Below, piece after piece: positions 1 to 7,712 of a stretch of DNA of 64,000 nucleotides. The notes beneath the pieces were generated by a model. The model did not search any database. It worked only from the letters and a program-made list of their open reading frames with translations, and had not been told where the DNA came from. Numbering within the stretch: the stretch's first letter is position 1; the number at the start of each line of letters is the position of its first letter. Source of the DNA: JAGSPQ01 sp038206395 (lineage in GTDB: Bacteria > Myxococcota > Myxococcia > Myxococcales > Myxococcaceae); NCBI GenBank assembly GCA_038206395.1, contig JBBRAX010000011.1, positions 1-64,000 on the forward strand. The letters are read 5' to 3'. A program made the translations under genes and the position numbers.

Positions 1-126
1 AAGATCCCCGAGTTCAAGTATTGCGCGGTGAAGGTGACGAAGGGCGGGCCGGTGCCGGTCCACTCGAGCTTCGGCGGCGGAGAAGCGCTCGCCGAGGTCA
101 AGGAGCAGCTCGTCGAAGCGCAATGA
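1..126 (+). CDS. C-terminal fragment of an unidentified protein
   Basis: An open frame runs from the window edge to a TGA at 124-126, giving 41 residues that end in a Glu/Ala/Lys-rich, probably helical tail (ALAEVKEQLVEAQ). Codon use is G/C-rich at third positions, as in the rest of the window, so it is very likely the end of a real gene. The visible part has no recognisable family signature. It lies 90 bp upstream of the small pilin-like gene on the same strand, so the two may be co-transcribed. No function is assigned. Confidence 0.6.
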   Translation, partial: KIPEFKYCAVKVTKGGPVPVHSSFGGGEALAEVKEQLVEAQ

Positions 127-215
127 CGTAGTTGAAAAGGACTAACATTGCGCTTCATACCGGCGTCGAAGGGGCGTCGGTCGGGCGTTTTCTCAATTTC
201 ATAAGCGAGGGAAAG

Positions 216-479
216 ATGCGCAAGTCCAGCGTCGGTACCAAGCGTTTGCTGTCGGGCCAGGGCATGACCGAGTACATCATCATCGTCGCGCTGATCGCGA
301 TCGCCGCCATCGGCATCATCACGCTCTTCGGTGACAACATCCGCCGCCTGTTCGCGATGTCGGCCGACTCGCTCGCCGGTAACGACTCTGTCGCGCAGGC
401 GAACAGCGCCACGGCCGTCGGTAACGCCGCGCTGACCAAGAAGAAGATGCTGAACTTCGGCGAGAACAACGCCTACTAA
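216..479 (+). CDS. Flp/Fap-type (type IVb) pilin-like small protein
   Basis: This 87-residue protein has a short basic leader, then SGQGMTEY followed by a ~20-residue hydrophobic stretch (residues about 17-36). That is the layout of class III prepilins of the Tad/Flp system: processing after a Gly, a Glu at +5, and a hydrophobic N-terminal helix that packs in the pilus. The rest is small, polar and Ala/Ser/Asn-rich. I chose the ATG at 216 because GAGGG lies 5 nt upstream. An in-frame ATG-less extension to 132 adds a non-conserved-looking N-terminus. A strong terminator follows at 503. No tad genes are visible nearby, so it could also be a stand-alone TadE-like protein. Confidence 0.7.
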   Translation: MRKSSVGTKRLLSGQGMTEYIIIVALIAIAAIGIITLFGDNIRRLFAMSADSLAGNDSVAQANSATAVGNAALTKKKMLNFGENNAY

Positions 480-502
480 GTTTCGTTTCTCTTGAAGCTC
501 CG

Positions 503-542
503 AACGGTCGGGTACCCCAAAGGTGCTCGGCCGTTTTTCTTT
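503..542 (+). terminator. Rho-independent terminator after the pilin-like gene
   Basis: The arms 503-516 and 522-535 pair over 14 bp, including three G-U pairs in RNA, around a 5-nt loop. TTTTTCTTT follows immediately. It lies 24 bp past the pilin stop and ends at the stop codon of the convergent small gene (542-730), so it closes the pilin transcript. Confidence 0.8.
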
Positions 543-730
543 CAGCGGATCCCATGCCGCAACGGGCACGGGTACTTCCCGACCAGGATCTTCGCGCCCG
601 TCACCGTCTCGACGATGCGATCGGCAGGCACCGAAAGCTGAACCTCGCAGCCGCAGTTGAGCCGGGCGCGCACCTGCCAATCACCCTCCACAGGCGTCGC
701 GTCGATCAATGTCGCTGAGTGGCTCGGCAT
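542..730 (-). CDS. Small cysteine-containing protein (62 aa), unknown function
   Basis: This 62-residue frame on the minus strand starts at an ATG at 730 and ends in TGA at 542. It contains a CGCEVQLSVP segment and a later YPCPLRHG, so three cysteines and one histidine are arranged as a possible treble-clef or zinc-ribbon-like site (CxC...C...H). It has the look of a compact beta-rich domain. It is divergent from the amidohydrolase at 753, with only 22 bp between starts, and convergent to the pilin. An upstream start at 754 is possible but would overlap the neighbour. I do not recognise the family; that it is a real gene rests on codon bias and the clean boundaries. Confidence 0.5.
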   Translation of the reverse strand: MPSHSATLIDATPVEGDWQVRARLNCGCEVQLSVPADRIVETVTGAKILVGKYPCPLRHGIR

Positions 731-736
731 CGGGCG

Positions 737-742
737 TACACT
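737..742 (+). promoter_or_regulatory. Putative -10 box (TACACT) of a leaderless promoter
   Basis: TACACT ends 10 nt before the ATG at 753. No Shine-Dalgarno sequence is present, so transcription would start at or within a few bases of the start codon. No convincing -35 is seen. Confidence 0.35.
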
Positions 743-752
743 CCGTGGCCCC

Positions 753-1949
753 ATGGAGGGCCGCCTTCTCTTGAAGAACTGCAGTGTCCTCCGGCCGGGG
801 GGCGCGGTCACGCGCGGCAACGCGGTGCTGATCGAAGGCACGCAGATCCAGCGCGTGGCGGACGACGCGACGATTCCCGCACTGCCGGGTGACTGGGTGG
901 TGCCGTGCGAAGGGCGGCTGGTGATGCCCGGCCTGGTCGACTGCCACAGCCAGTTGCTCGCGGCTCAACGGGGAAAGGGTTCGGCCCAGCCGGAAGAAGT
1001 GGCGGCGATCTCGGCCCACGCCCTCGCGCTCGGCCTGCGGCTCGGCGTCACCACCCACCTCGATCACCTTCACGCGCCCGCCGCCGTCCACGGGGCACTG
1101 ACCGCACAGGCCACGGTCGCCCAGCGGCTCGGCGCGCGGCTCGTTCAGTCGCACGCGTCCAGCACCGCGGCCGAGCTCGACGCCAACGCCTCGGCAATCG
1201 AAGCCCCGAAGCACCCGCTGGTGCGTGGCGCGATTGGCCTGTCGTCCTCGTCAAGGTGCGACGACGTGATTCTCACCCACGCCGCCGACCTTCGCCGCCG
1301 CCTCGACTGCGGCGTGCACCTGCGCCTCGCCGAGAACGAAGAAGATCTCGGCACCACTTTCTCTCGCTTCGGCCTGCAGGTGGCCTCGCGGCTCGATGCG
1401 TTCGGCCTGCTCACCCCGCGCACCGTCGGCGCCTTCGCCCGCACGCTCGATCGCCCGGGCGTGCAGCTGGCCTCCGCGCGCCGCACGCTACTTGCGCCGT
1501 GGCTCGATCTTCATCAGCCAGTTGGCTTCGAGGCGATGCTGTCGTCGGGCGTCGCGCTGGGTCCGTGCACCGCGGGTGAACGCACCATCTGGCAGGCCGT
1601 CGCTTCCGCCGTCGCCGGAGCGCAGAGCGTCGCGCGGGCCGGCCGGGTGCAACGCGCTGGTGAGATCGCCTGGCAGATGCTCTTCGACGGGCCGGCGCGG
1701 TTGATCAGCGCGGTCTTTGGAGGGCGCTTCGGGAACATCGCTGAAGGTGACACCGCGGATCTGGTCGTGCTCGATGCGGTCGAAGCGGGGGAGACGCTGG
1801 CGTTTGAACGGTTGCCGCTGGCTCCCGTGTCGTGGACGATCGTCGGGGGCCGCGTGGTGGTTCGCGAAGGCCAGCTGGTCGGCGCCGATTTCAATGCGCT
1901 GGCCACGGATGCCGCCCGCGCCGTACAAGCGATCTGGGCACGCGCATGA
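753..1949 (+). CDS. Amidohydrolase-family protein lacking catalytic metal ligands
   Basis: This 398-residue protein has the amidohydrolase layout: an N-terminal beta-sandwich strand set, VMPGLVDCHS (residues 57-66), a TIM-barrel-like middle with GVTTHLDHLH, and a C-terminal return to the sandwich with GNIAEGDTADLVVLD. The order of conserved phrases resembles the SsnA/chlorohydrolase branch. Positions that normally bind metal look replaced. The HxH motif reads H65-S-Q67. The strand-5 His region reads VHLRLAEN (R191 for His). The strand-6 His aligns with F228, and the strand-8 Asp falls in ALGPCTAGE with no Asp. It therefore probably has no hydrolase activity. The ATG at 753 is preceded by a -10-like box. 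Its TGA overlaps the next start (ATGA), indicating translational coupling. Confidence 0.75.
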   Translation: MEGRLLLKNCSVLRPGGAVTRGNAVLIEGTQIQRVADDATIPALPGDWVVPCEGRLVMPGLVDCHSQLLAAQRGKGSAQPEEVAAISAHALALGLRLGVTTHLDHLHAPAAVHGALTAQATVAQRLGARLVQSHASSTAAELDANASAIEAPKHPLVRGAIGLSSSSRCDDVILTHAADLRRRLDCGVHLRLAENEEDLGTTFSRFGLQVASRLDAFGLLTPRTVGAFARTLDRPGVQLASARRTLLAPWLDLHQPVGFEAMLSSGVALGPCTAGERTIWQAVASAVAGAQSVARAGRVQRAGEIAWQMLFDGPARLISAVFGGRFGNIAEGDTADLVVLDAVEAGETLAFERLPLAPVSWTIVGGRVVVREGQLVGADFNALATDAARAVQAIWARA

Positions 1950-2833
1950 AAGGACTTCCTTCCGCCACCGATGCGTACCGCCTCGTCGATTCAACCGACT
2001 ACACGGTCGACGTCTTCAAGAGCGTCGCGGTGCTCAGCCTCTACCGCCCCTACAGCTCGAAGGACGAACGCACGCTGTCGGCCGAGGTCGCCACGAAGTC
2101 GGGCTGCACTTCCGTCTACCTGAAGCGCCGGCCTCGGCAGGCGCACGGGGTGGCGAGCCAGACGCCGGAACAGGTCGCTCCGCCGGCGCCGGTCGTGGGC
2201 GAGCCCGTCGAGTCAGTCGAAGTAAAAGAGGGTGGGGCGCGCTTTCAGATCCGCCCCGGCAACGGCCTGTCGGTCGGCCTCTACCTCGACGCACGCGACG
2301 CCCGCGCCTGGGTTCGTGGCCACTCCCGCGGCCTGAAGGTCCTCAACCTCTTTTCCTACACGTGCGGCTTTGGCATCTCGGCCCTGCTCGGTGGGGCCAC
2401 CCGCGCGGTCAACATCGACCTCTCGCGCAAGGTGCTCGACTGGGGCGAGGCCAACACCGCGCTCAACGGCTTCACCCCCGATCGCCGCGACTTCATCTCG
2501 GGCGATTGCTTCGATTGGCTCGCCCGCTTCGCGAAGAAGAACGAGCAGTTCGACCTGGTGGTGCTCGACCCTCCGTCTTTCTCGAACGCGAACGGCAAGC
2601 GCTTCCGCGCCGAGACGGACTACGGCGAGCTGGTCACCGCGCTGAACCCCGTGCTCGCGAAGGGCGGAACGTTGCTCGCGTGTTGCAACCTCGAGACGCT
2701 GGGTGCCTCACCGCTCGAGCGCCTGGCGATCGCCGGGCTCGGGGGCCGCGCGAAGAAGCTCGCCGCGTTCGGGGCTTCGGCCGTTGACTTCACGCAGCCG
2801 CCCGCGTTCAAGGCCGTCGCGTTGAAAGTCTGA
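1946..2833 (+). CDS. Class I SAM-dependent methyltransferase, RlmI/RlmK-like
   Basis: This 295-residue protein has the layout of rRNA large-subunit m5C/m2G methyltransferases. The first part is a short variable region with GLYLDARDAR. The SAM-binding motif I is VLNLFSYTCGFGISAL. The acidic motif II is NIDLSRKVLDWGEANTALNG. The catalytic-pocket motif is VVLDPPSFS. In the known family this DPP[S/T]F segment lies against the target base. It is shorter than full RlmI because no PUA domain is present, so the substrate is uncertain. Its ATG overlaps the upstream stop by 4 bp, so it is coupled to the amidohydrolase-like gene. Confidence 0.8.
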   Translation: MKGLPSATDAYRLVDSTDYTVDVFKSVAVLSLYRPYSSKDERTLSAEVATKSGCTSVYLKRRPRQAHGVASQTPEQVAPPAPVVGEPVESVEVKEGGARFQIRPGNGLSVGLYLDARDARAWVRGHSRGLKVLNLFSYTCGFGISALLGGATRAVNIDLSRKVLDWGEANTALNGFTPDRRDFISGDCFDWLARFAKKNEQFDLVVLDPPSFSNANGKRFRAETDYGELVTALNPVLAKGGTLLACCNLETLGASPLERLAIAGLGGRAKKLAAFGASAVDFTQPPAFKAVALKV

Positions 2834-2845
2834 TCGGCGCTGACC

Positions 2846-2851
2846 TACGGT
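2846..2851 (+). promoter_or_regulatory. Putative -10 box (TACGGT) before the lipoprotein gene
   Basis: TACGGT ends 9 nt before the ATG at 2861, with no ribosome-binding site between. It fits the leaderless pattern repeated across the window. Confidence 0.3.
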
Positions 2852-2860
2852 GCGCGCCCC

Positions 2861-4885
2861 ATGGCGCTCAAACTTCGCTTCGTCGTCCTCGCGTCATCGA
2901 TGGCTTTCACCGTTGGCTGCACGTGCAGCAACGAAGTGCAGATTGGCGGCACCGGCGGCTCGGGCACCGGCACGGGCGGCAATGCGGGAACCGGCGGCAA
3001 CATCGGCACGGGCGGCACCGGCGGCACCGGCGGCACCGGCGGCACCGGCGGCGGCCTGGGCGGAGCGGGCGGCGGCGCTGTCTTCTTCGACGACGGCGGC
3101 AACTTCGAGCCCGACGATGCGGGCCCGCTGCCCTATTACGACGGCGGCTGCGGCGCGATCGACGCCGGCAACCCTCCGTATCTTAGGCGCTGCGGCCCCA
3201 CGACTTTGAACGAGTGCGACGGCCTCACCGATCAATTCCTCACCTCGCGTGGCGTGCCTGCCGCGCTGCTCAATGGCCCCACCGGCAACGGTTACGACGA
3301 CGACTGCGACGGCATCGTCGACGAGGCGTGCCCGTGCCCCAGCAACGGCCAGACGAAAGACTGTTACCTTGTGCCCGCGACACAGGCGAACCCGGCGACG
3401 AAGCAGCCAGTGGGCTGGTGCATTCCGAACGCGAAGGGCACCGTCGACTGCTCGGGGGGCGAGCTCACCGCGTGGTCGGGTCTCTGCCGCGGCGCGAGCC
3501 AGCCGCAGCGGTGGGACAGCTGCGCCCCCGGGGACTTCAACTGCGATGGGTTGTCGGGCAACAACGCGACCAGCGGCTGCATGTGCACGCCCGACGTCGC
3601 GTGCCCCACCACCGAACTGCAGTTCGCTCCGTTCCCTGCGCCCGCCGCGATTCCTCTCGTCGACGGCTCGCTGTGGATCGACGCCCCCAAGCGCGCGCTG
3701 GCGACGGGCTGGACGTGGACGGTGCTCGGCGGCGACTGCGACAACGTGCTGCCGTTTCCGACCTTTGCGCTCTACAACCAGGCCAACTCGGCGGCGGCCA
3801 ATGCCCGCAAGGGCGCGCGGCAGCCGGTGAAGTTCGACTCCACCCTGTCGAAGTACATCGTCATGGCGGGTGAGCCGTTGATCGGCATCGTCGCTGCGGC
3901 GTTCGGCAACGGCGTCGCGGGCGGCCAGCTGTACCCGGCCTTCGCGCTGTCCGGCGACTACACGCTGCAGGGCGAGTTCGACCTCGACGGCAAACATCAC
4001 GTCTGCACCCAGAAGGTCCGTGTGCGTGCGCCCGGTGTCCGCGCCGAGCTGTGCTGGGACACTGTCGGTGGCCTGCCCACGGGCACGCCCGGCAACGACA
4101 TCGATCTCCACTTCGCGCGCCTGCAGGGCATCAGCTGCGCGGAGCAGGGTTGGGACAACACGTGCGCATTGAACGCGATCGGCAGCTACCAGGACTGCAG
4201 CTATTCCCCGGGCTCGGGCTGCCCGACCGGAACCAACGTGCCAGGTTGGGGCTACCTGAACTCGCCGAACGCGGCGTGCCAGGGCTGGGGCAGCAAGCGC
4301 GGCGCCGGGGCGTGCACCAACCCGCGCCTCGACCGCGACAACGTCACCTGCAACCGCACCCTCGATGATCCAAACGCCGCCAACTTCTGCGGCCCCGAGA
4401 ACATCAACATCGACAACCCGAAGGACAACGACCGCTTCGTGATCGGCGTCAACCACTACGCCAACCGCGTCTCGAACCCGAACGCGAAGCCGCACGTGAA
4501 CGTGTACTGCAACGGCGCCCGCGTGCTCTCGATTGGCTACAACCCGGCGGCCGGCCAGACGATGTTCCCGCTGCTGACGAAGCCGGGCAGCGACTCGACA
4601 GGCGACTTCTGGACGGCGGCGATCGTGACCGCGCACCTCGACGGCGGCGTGCTCTCGAGCTGCGATGTCGAGACGGTGCCTTCACACGGCGCCGACCCGA
4701 CCCGCGATGGGCCTTCGCCCGACGGTGGCGGCAACGCGCTGTGCGTCGACTCGACGATGAACCTCACCCCCACCCCCAACCAGTACAACTACGCCAGCCA
4801 CAAGTTCGTCGACCCGGGCAGCAAGCAGGGCGGGGCGGCACCTGGCTCGCAGCCATTGAACGCGGCGCAGTTCTGCAAGCACTGA
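2861..4885 (+). CDS. Large cysteine-rich surface lipoprotein with Gly-rich linker and MopE-like motif
   Basis: This 674-residue protein begins with a lipoprotein signal peptide and a lipobox TVGC (Cys20). A Gly/Thr/Asn linker follows (about residues 28-73), probably a flexible tether from the outer membrane. A Cys-rich globular region comes next. Residues 144-155 (GYDDDCDGIVDE) match the Asp-rich, single-Cys repeat found in MopE-type metal-binding proteins. The C-terminal two thirds contain about 20 further cysteines and short Asn/Gly loops, expected to be disulfide-bonded in an oxidising compartment. Such proteins are common in myxobacteria. The partner and role are unknown. It starts 27 bp after the methyltransferase. 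Confidence 0.75.
   Translation: MALKLRFVVLASSMAFTVGCTCSNEVQIGGTGGSGTGTGGNAGTGGNIGTGGTGGTGGTGGTGGGLGGAGGGAVFFDDGGNFEPDDAGPLPYYDGGCGAIDAGNPPYLRRCGPTTLNECDGLTDQFLTSRGVPAALLNGPTGNGYDDDCDGIVDEACPCPSNGQTKDCYLVPATQANPATKQPVGWCIPNAKGTVDCSGGELTAWSGLCRGASQPQRWDSCAPGDFNCDGLSGNNATSGCMCTPDVACPTTELQFAPFPAPAAIPLVDGSLWIDAPKRALATGWTWTVLGGDCDNVLPFPTFALYNQANSAAANARKGARQPVKFDSTLSKYIVMAGEPLIGIVAAAFGNGVAGGQLYPAFALSGDYTLQGEFDLDGKHHVCTQKVRVRAPGVRAELCWDTVGGLPTGTPGNDIDLHFARLQGISCAEQGWDNTCALNAIGSYQDCSYSPGSGCPTGTNVPGWGYLNSPNAACQGWGSKRGAGACTNPRLDRDNVTCNRTLDDPNAANFCGPENINIDNPKDNDRFVIGVNHYANRVSNPNAKPHVNVYCNGARVLSIGYNPAAGQTMFPLLTKPGSDSTGDFWTAAIVTAHLDGGVLSSCDVETVPSHGADPTRDGPSPDGGGNALCVDSTMNLTPTPNQYNYASHKFVDPGSKQGGAAPGSQPLNAAQFCKH
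3011..3046 (+). repeat. Four tandem 9-bp GGCGGCACC units encoding the Gly-Gly-Thr linker
   Basis: Exact tandem copies of GGCGGCACC lie inside the lipoprotein gene and code for (GGT)4. Loosely related GGC/ACC/AAC codons flank them. Slippage here would change tether length in steps of three residues without a frameshift. Confidence 0.8.
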
Positions 4886-4908
4886 TCTTCAGGCACACAG
4901 TTGCTCAC

Positions 4909-4930
4909 AGACGATCGGACCACATCGTCT
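4909..4930. promoter_or_regulatory. Perfect 7-bp inverted repeat between two lipoprotein genes
   Basis: AGACGAT (4909-4915) and ATCGTCT (4924-4930) are exact inverse repeats with an 8-bp spacer. They lie 22 bp upstream of the putative -10 box at 4952. No T-run follows, so a terminator is unlikely. An operator for a dimeric regulator at or near the -35 position is the simpler reading. Confidence 0.4.
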
Positions 4931-4951
4931 GATCCAGCCCGGGCGATCATT

Positions 4952-4957
4952 TATAGT
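4952..4957 (+). promoter_or_regulatory. Putative -10 box (TATAGT), leaderless promoter
   Basis: TATAGT ends 9 nt before the ATG at 4967. A start site 6-8 nt past the box would leave little or no leader. The -35 region would overlap the inverted repeat at 4909-4930. Confidence 0.5.
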
Positions 4958-4966
4958 CCGCGCCCG

Positions 4967-7705
4967 ATGATCATCCGCTCACTCCCGCTGGCGGCCGTAG
5001 CCCTTCTCACCCTCACGCTGGCCGGCTGTAACTGCGGAGGTCCTCCAACCGAGGCCTGTCGCATCGACGGCGACTGCGCAAAGGGGCAAGTCTGCTCCTC
5101 GAGCGACGGCGGCACGAGGTCGTGCAGCCAGGCGCCGACGTGCGACCCGACCGCGGCGGTCGTCACGCCCTGCGGGGCCGACCAGAAGTGCCTGACCGGC
5201 AAGTGCTACAAAACGACGTGCGGCACGGGCACCAGCGCCGTGAAGTGCGGCGCCAGCCAGTCGTGCATCAACAACACCTGCACCGACGACAACTGCGCGG
5301 GCATCCAGTGCAACGGCAAGGTCTGCGTCGACGCGAAGTGCTTCGTGCAGCAGTGCGAGTTCGACTCGTGCACCGCCAATGAAATCTGCGGCTCGAACGG
5401 CCTCTGCCAGCCAAAGATCTGCGTCAAGGTCGTCTGCGCATCGGGCGAGGCGTGCGCCGCCGACGGCAACTGTTACCAGACGGGCCGCGGCGCAGGCGGT
5501 GGCTCGGGCACCGGCGGCAGCGGCGGCACGGGCGGCAACGGCGGCACGGGCGGCAACGGCGGCACGGGCGGCAGCGGCGGCACGGGCGGCAACGGCGGCA
5601 CGGGCGGCAACGGCGGCACGGGCGGCAACAGCGGCACGGGCGGCAACATGAGCGCTGGCGGCGGCAACGGCGGCACGGGTGGAAACGGCGGCACGGGTGG
5701 CAACGGCGGCACGGGTGGAAACGGCGGCACCGGTGGAAACTCGGGCACAGGCGGCAACATGAGCGCGGGCGGCGGCAGCGGCTCGCTCGCGTGCGGCGGT
5801 CAATGCAACGTCACCCAGGTGTGCGTGAACAACCCGCCGCCTCCGCACTGCGCCGAGCTTCGCTGCATCGGCATCACGTGCCCGACGGGCCAGGCCTGCG
5901 CGAACGGCGCGTGCGTGCCCACCGACTGCAACGGCACCCCTTGCCCCATGGGCCAGGTGTGCAGCATCCAGACGGGCAGCTGCTCGCAGCCCGCGTGCGC
6001 AAACGTCACCTGTCCTGCGGCCTATGTCTGCAACCAGGGCATCTGCCAGGTCGGCCTTTCGGACGGCGGCATTCCGCGCCTTCCCGACGGCGGCCCCGGC
6101 GTCATCTTCGGGCCGGACGGCGGAATCATCGGCGTGCTCGGGCCGGACGGCGGCGTGCTGCCCGTCACCCCGACCTGCCAGCCCGGCCAGTGCGACGAGC
6201 TCGCCTGCACCGACAACATCGACAACGACAATGACGGCCTGATCGACTGCCAGGATCCGAACTGCAACACGATGACCTGCGTCGACAACAACGCCTGCAC
6301 CTTCGATGAACGCTGCGCGGCGTCGACCTGCTCGGCCGGCGTCACCGTCACTTGCGCAGCCAGCCCGTCGCCGATGGCTTGCTACGGCAACTCGTCGTGC
6401 AACCCTCAGCGCACGTGCGACTACGCGCTGCTGCTCGGCTTCCCGTGCGGTGACGGCGGCGTCTGCGGGGTGGCCGACGGCGGCGCGGTGTGCGGGTCGC
6501 CCAACATGAAGATTCCCTTCTACGAGACGCCGACCAACTTCGACCCCCTGGTGCTGATGCCGCCGCCGGGCGAGATGATCATCCCCGCCTTCACCCAGGC
6601 TGGCTTCGACACCTCCACCAATACCTTCAGCGGCAGCTGGCCGGCGACGAAGCCGGGCGTCAGCACCGTCGCGCTCAGCAATGGCCAGACGGCAGTGGTG
6701 CTCGCCACCGAGAAGTTCACGATGGGCTTCAACAGCTACCTGCGCGTCACCGGAAACCGGCCCGTCATCTTCGTCGCGTTCAGCTCGTTCAGCATCTCGG
6801 GGCTCATTGACGCGTCGGCGAACTACCAGACGCCTGGCCCCGGCGGTAACCACGCGGGCTGCGCGACGACGGGCAGCGGCGGGCCCGGCTCGGCGGTCGG
6901 CTACACCGCAGGTGGCGGCGGCGGCGCCGGCGCGAAGACGATCGGTGCGATCGGCGGCGGCGGCAGCTTCGGCGGCAACGGCGGCGCGGCCGGAGCGGCG
7001 CGCGGCACTGCGACTCCTCCCATCGGTGGTTGCCCCGGCGGCAACGGTGGCAACGTCGGCGGCCTCGCTGGGGCGGGTGGCGGCGCGATTCAGGTCTCAG
7101 CATCGGCTGGCATCATCTTCTCTGACGGTGGCATCACCGTGTCGGGCGGTGGTGGCCGCGGCGGAGCGGGGCAGAACCGCGGCGGTGGCGGCGCCGGCAG
7201 CGCAGGCTCGATCTTCCTCGAGTCCGGCATCGTCGTCGGCTTCAACTCCTTCCTCGTCGCCAACGGCGGAGCGGGCGGGGAAGGCTCGTCTGACGGCGTC
7301 AACGACGGCGGCTACGTGATCATCGCCGACGGTGGCGTGCGGCTTCCCGACGGTGGGTTCATCGTGGGCACCGATGGCGGTACGGCTCCAGCGCCCTCGT
7401 CGTCGGGTGGCGATGGGCAGAACGGCCTTCGGTCGACCGCGGCGGCGCAGGGTGGCGGCTTCCACTTCTTCTTCAACGGCGGCCGCGGCGGCAACGGCGG
7501 CGCGCGCGGCGTCGGCCCGCAGCCCGGCCAGGTCGGCTTCCTCTACTACTGGCTCGACAGCGGCGGAGGTGGCGGCGGCGGTGCAGCCGGCTTCATCCAC
7601 GCGAACCTGTTCTCTCCGAAGCAGTGCAAGCTGCCGCCAGGCCAGCCCGACAATAAGATCTCGCCCAGCATGACGGACTCTGCTGGCGGTACCTGCGGCA
7701 GCTGA
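4967..7705 (+). CDS. Giant Cys-rich, Gly-rich surface lipoprotein
   Basis: This 912-residue protein has a signal peptide with lipobox LAGC (Cys21). Residues about 22-170 carry tandem short cysteine modules of the form C..G..C....C, as in EGF-like knots. Residues about 174-268 are a (GGTGGN)n linker. A second Cys-module block follows, then NIDNDNDGLIDCQDPNC, an Asp/Asn-rich probable calcium loop. The final ~300 residues are a beta-type domain ending in Gly-rich loops (GGGGGAG, GGAGGEG) and many DGG turns. It is almost certainly exported and outer-membrane anchored. The layout parallels the preceding lipoprotein, suggesting a paired or duplicated surface system. I chose the ATG at 4967 because the signal peptide begins there. 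The function is unknown. Confidence 0.75.
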   Translation: MIIRSLPLAAVALLTLTLAGCNCGGPPTEACRIDGDCAKGQVCSSSDGGTRSCSQAPTCDPTAAVVTPCGADQKCLTGKCYKTTCGTGTSAVKCGASQSCINNTCTDDNCAGIQCNGKVCVDAKCFVQQCEFDSCTANEICGSNGLCQPKICVKVVCASGEACAADGNCYQTGRGAGGGSGTGGSGGTGGNGGTGGNGGTGGSGGTGGNGGTGGNGGTGGNSGTGGNMSAGGGNGGTGGNGGTGGNGGTGGNGGTGGNSGTGGNMSAGGGSGSLACGGQCNVTQVCVNNPPPPHCAELRCIGITCPTGQACANGACVPTDCNGTPCPMGQVCSIQTGSCSQPACANVTCPAAYVCNQGICQVGLSDGGIPRLPDGGPGVIFGPDGGIIGVLGPDGGVLPVTPTCQPGQCDELACTDNIDNDNDGLIDCQDPNCNTMTCVDNNACTFDERCAASTCSAGVTVTCAASPSPMACYGNSSCNPQRTCDYALLLGFPCGDGGVCGVADGGAVCGSPNMKIPFYETPTNFDPLVLMPPPGEMIIPAFTQAGFDTSTNTFSGSWPATKPGVSTVALSNGQTAVVLATEKFTMGFNSYLRVTGNRPVIFVAFSSFSISGLIDASANYQTPGPGGNHAGCATTGSGGPGSAVGYTAGGGGGAGAKTIGAIGGGGSFGGNGGAAGAARGTATPPIGGCPGGNGGNVGGLAGAGGGAIQVSASAGIIFSDGGITVSGGGGRGGAGQNRGGGGAGSAGSIFLESGIVVGFNSFLVANGGAGGEGSSDGVNDGGYVIIADGGVRLPDGGFIVGTDGGTAPAPSSSGGDGQNGLRSTAAAQGGGFHFFFNGGRGGNGGARGVGPQPGQVGFLYYWLDSGGGGGGGAAGFIHANLFSPKQCKLPPGQPDNKISPSMTDSAGGTCGS
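5521..5768 (+). repeat. Degenerate 18-bp tandem repeat encoding (GGNGGT)n
   Basis: The unit GGCGGCAACGGCGGCACG recurs about a dozen times with Ser/Asn swaps. Two interruptions read GNMSAGGG. The second half uses GGT/GGA glycine codons, while the first uses only GGC, so the two blocks expanded at different times. It stays in frame throughout. Confidence 0.8.
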
Positions 7706-7712
7706 TCGTTTC

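Noticed and set aside
5521..5768. Regular repeat array that could suggest CRISPR
   Set aside because: Units are contiguous, in frame and code for Gly-rich linker; no unique spacers and no cas genes.
2894..6853. Long minus-strand open frames opposite the two lipoprotein genes
   Set aside because: Composition is repetitive Ala/Arg/Val caused by reading Gly-rich codons backwards; the plus frames have signal peptides and lipoboxes.
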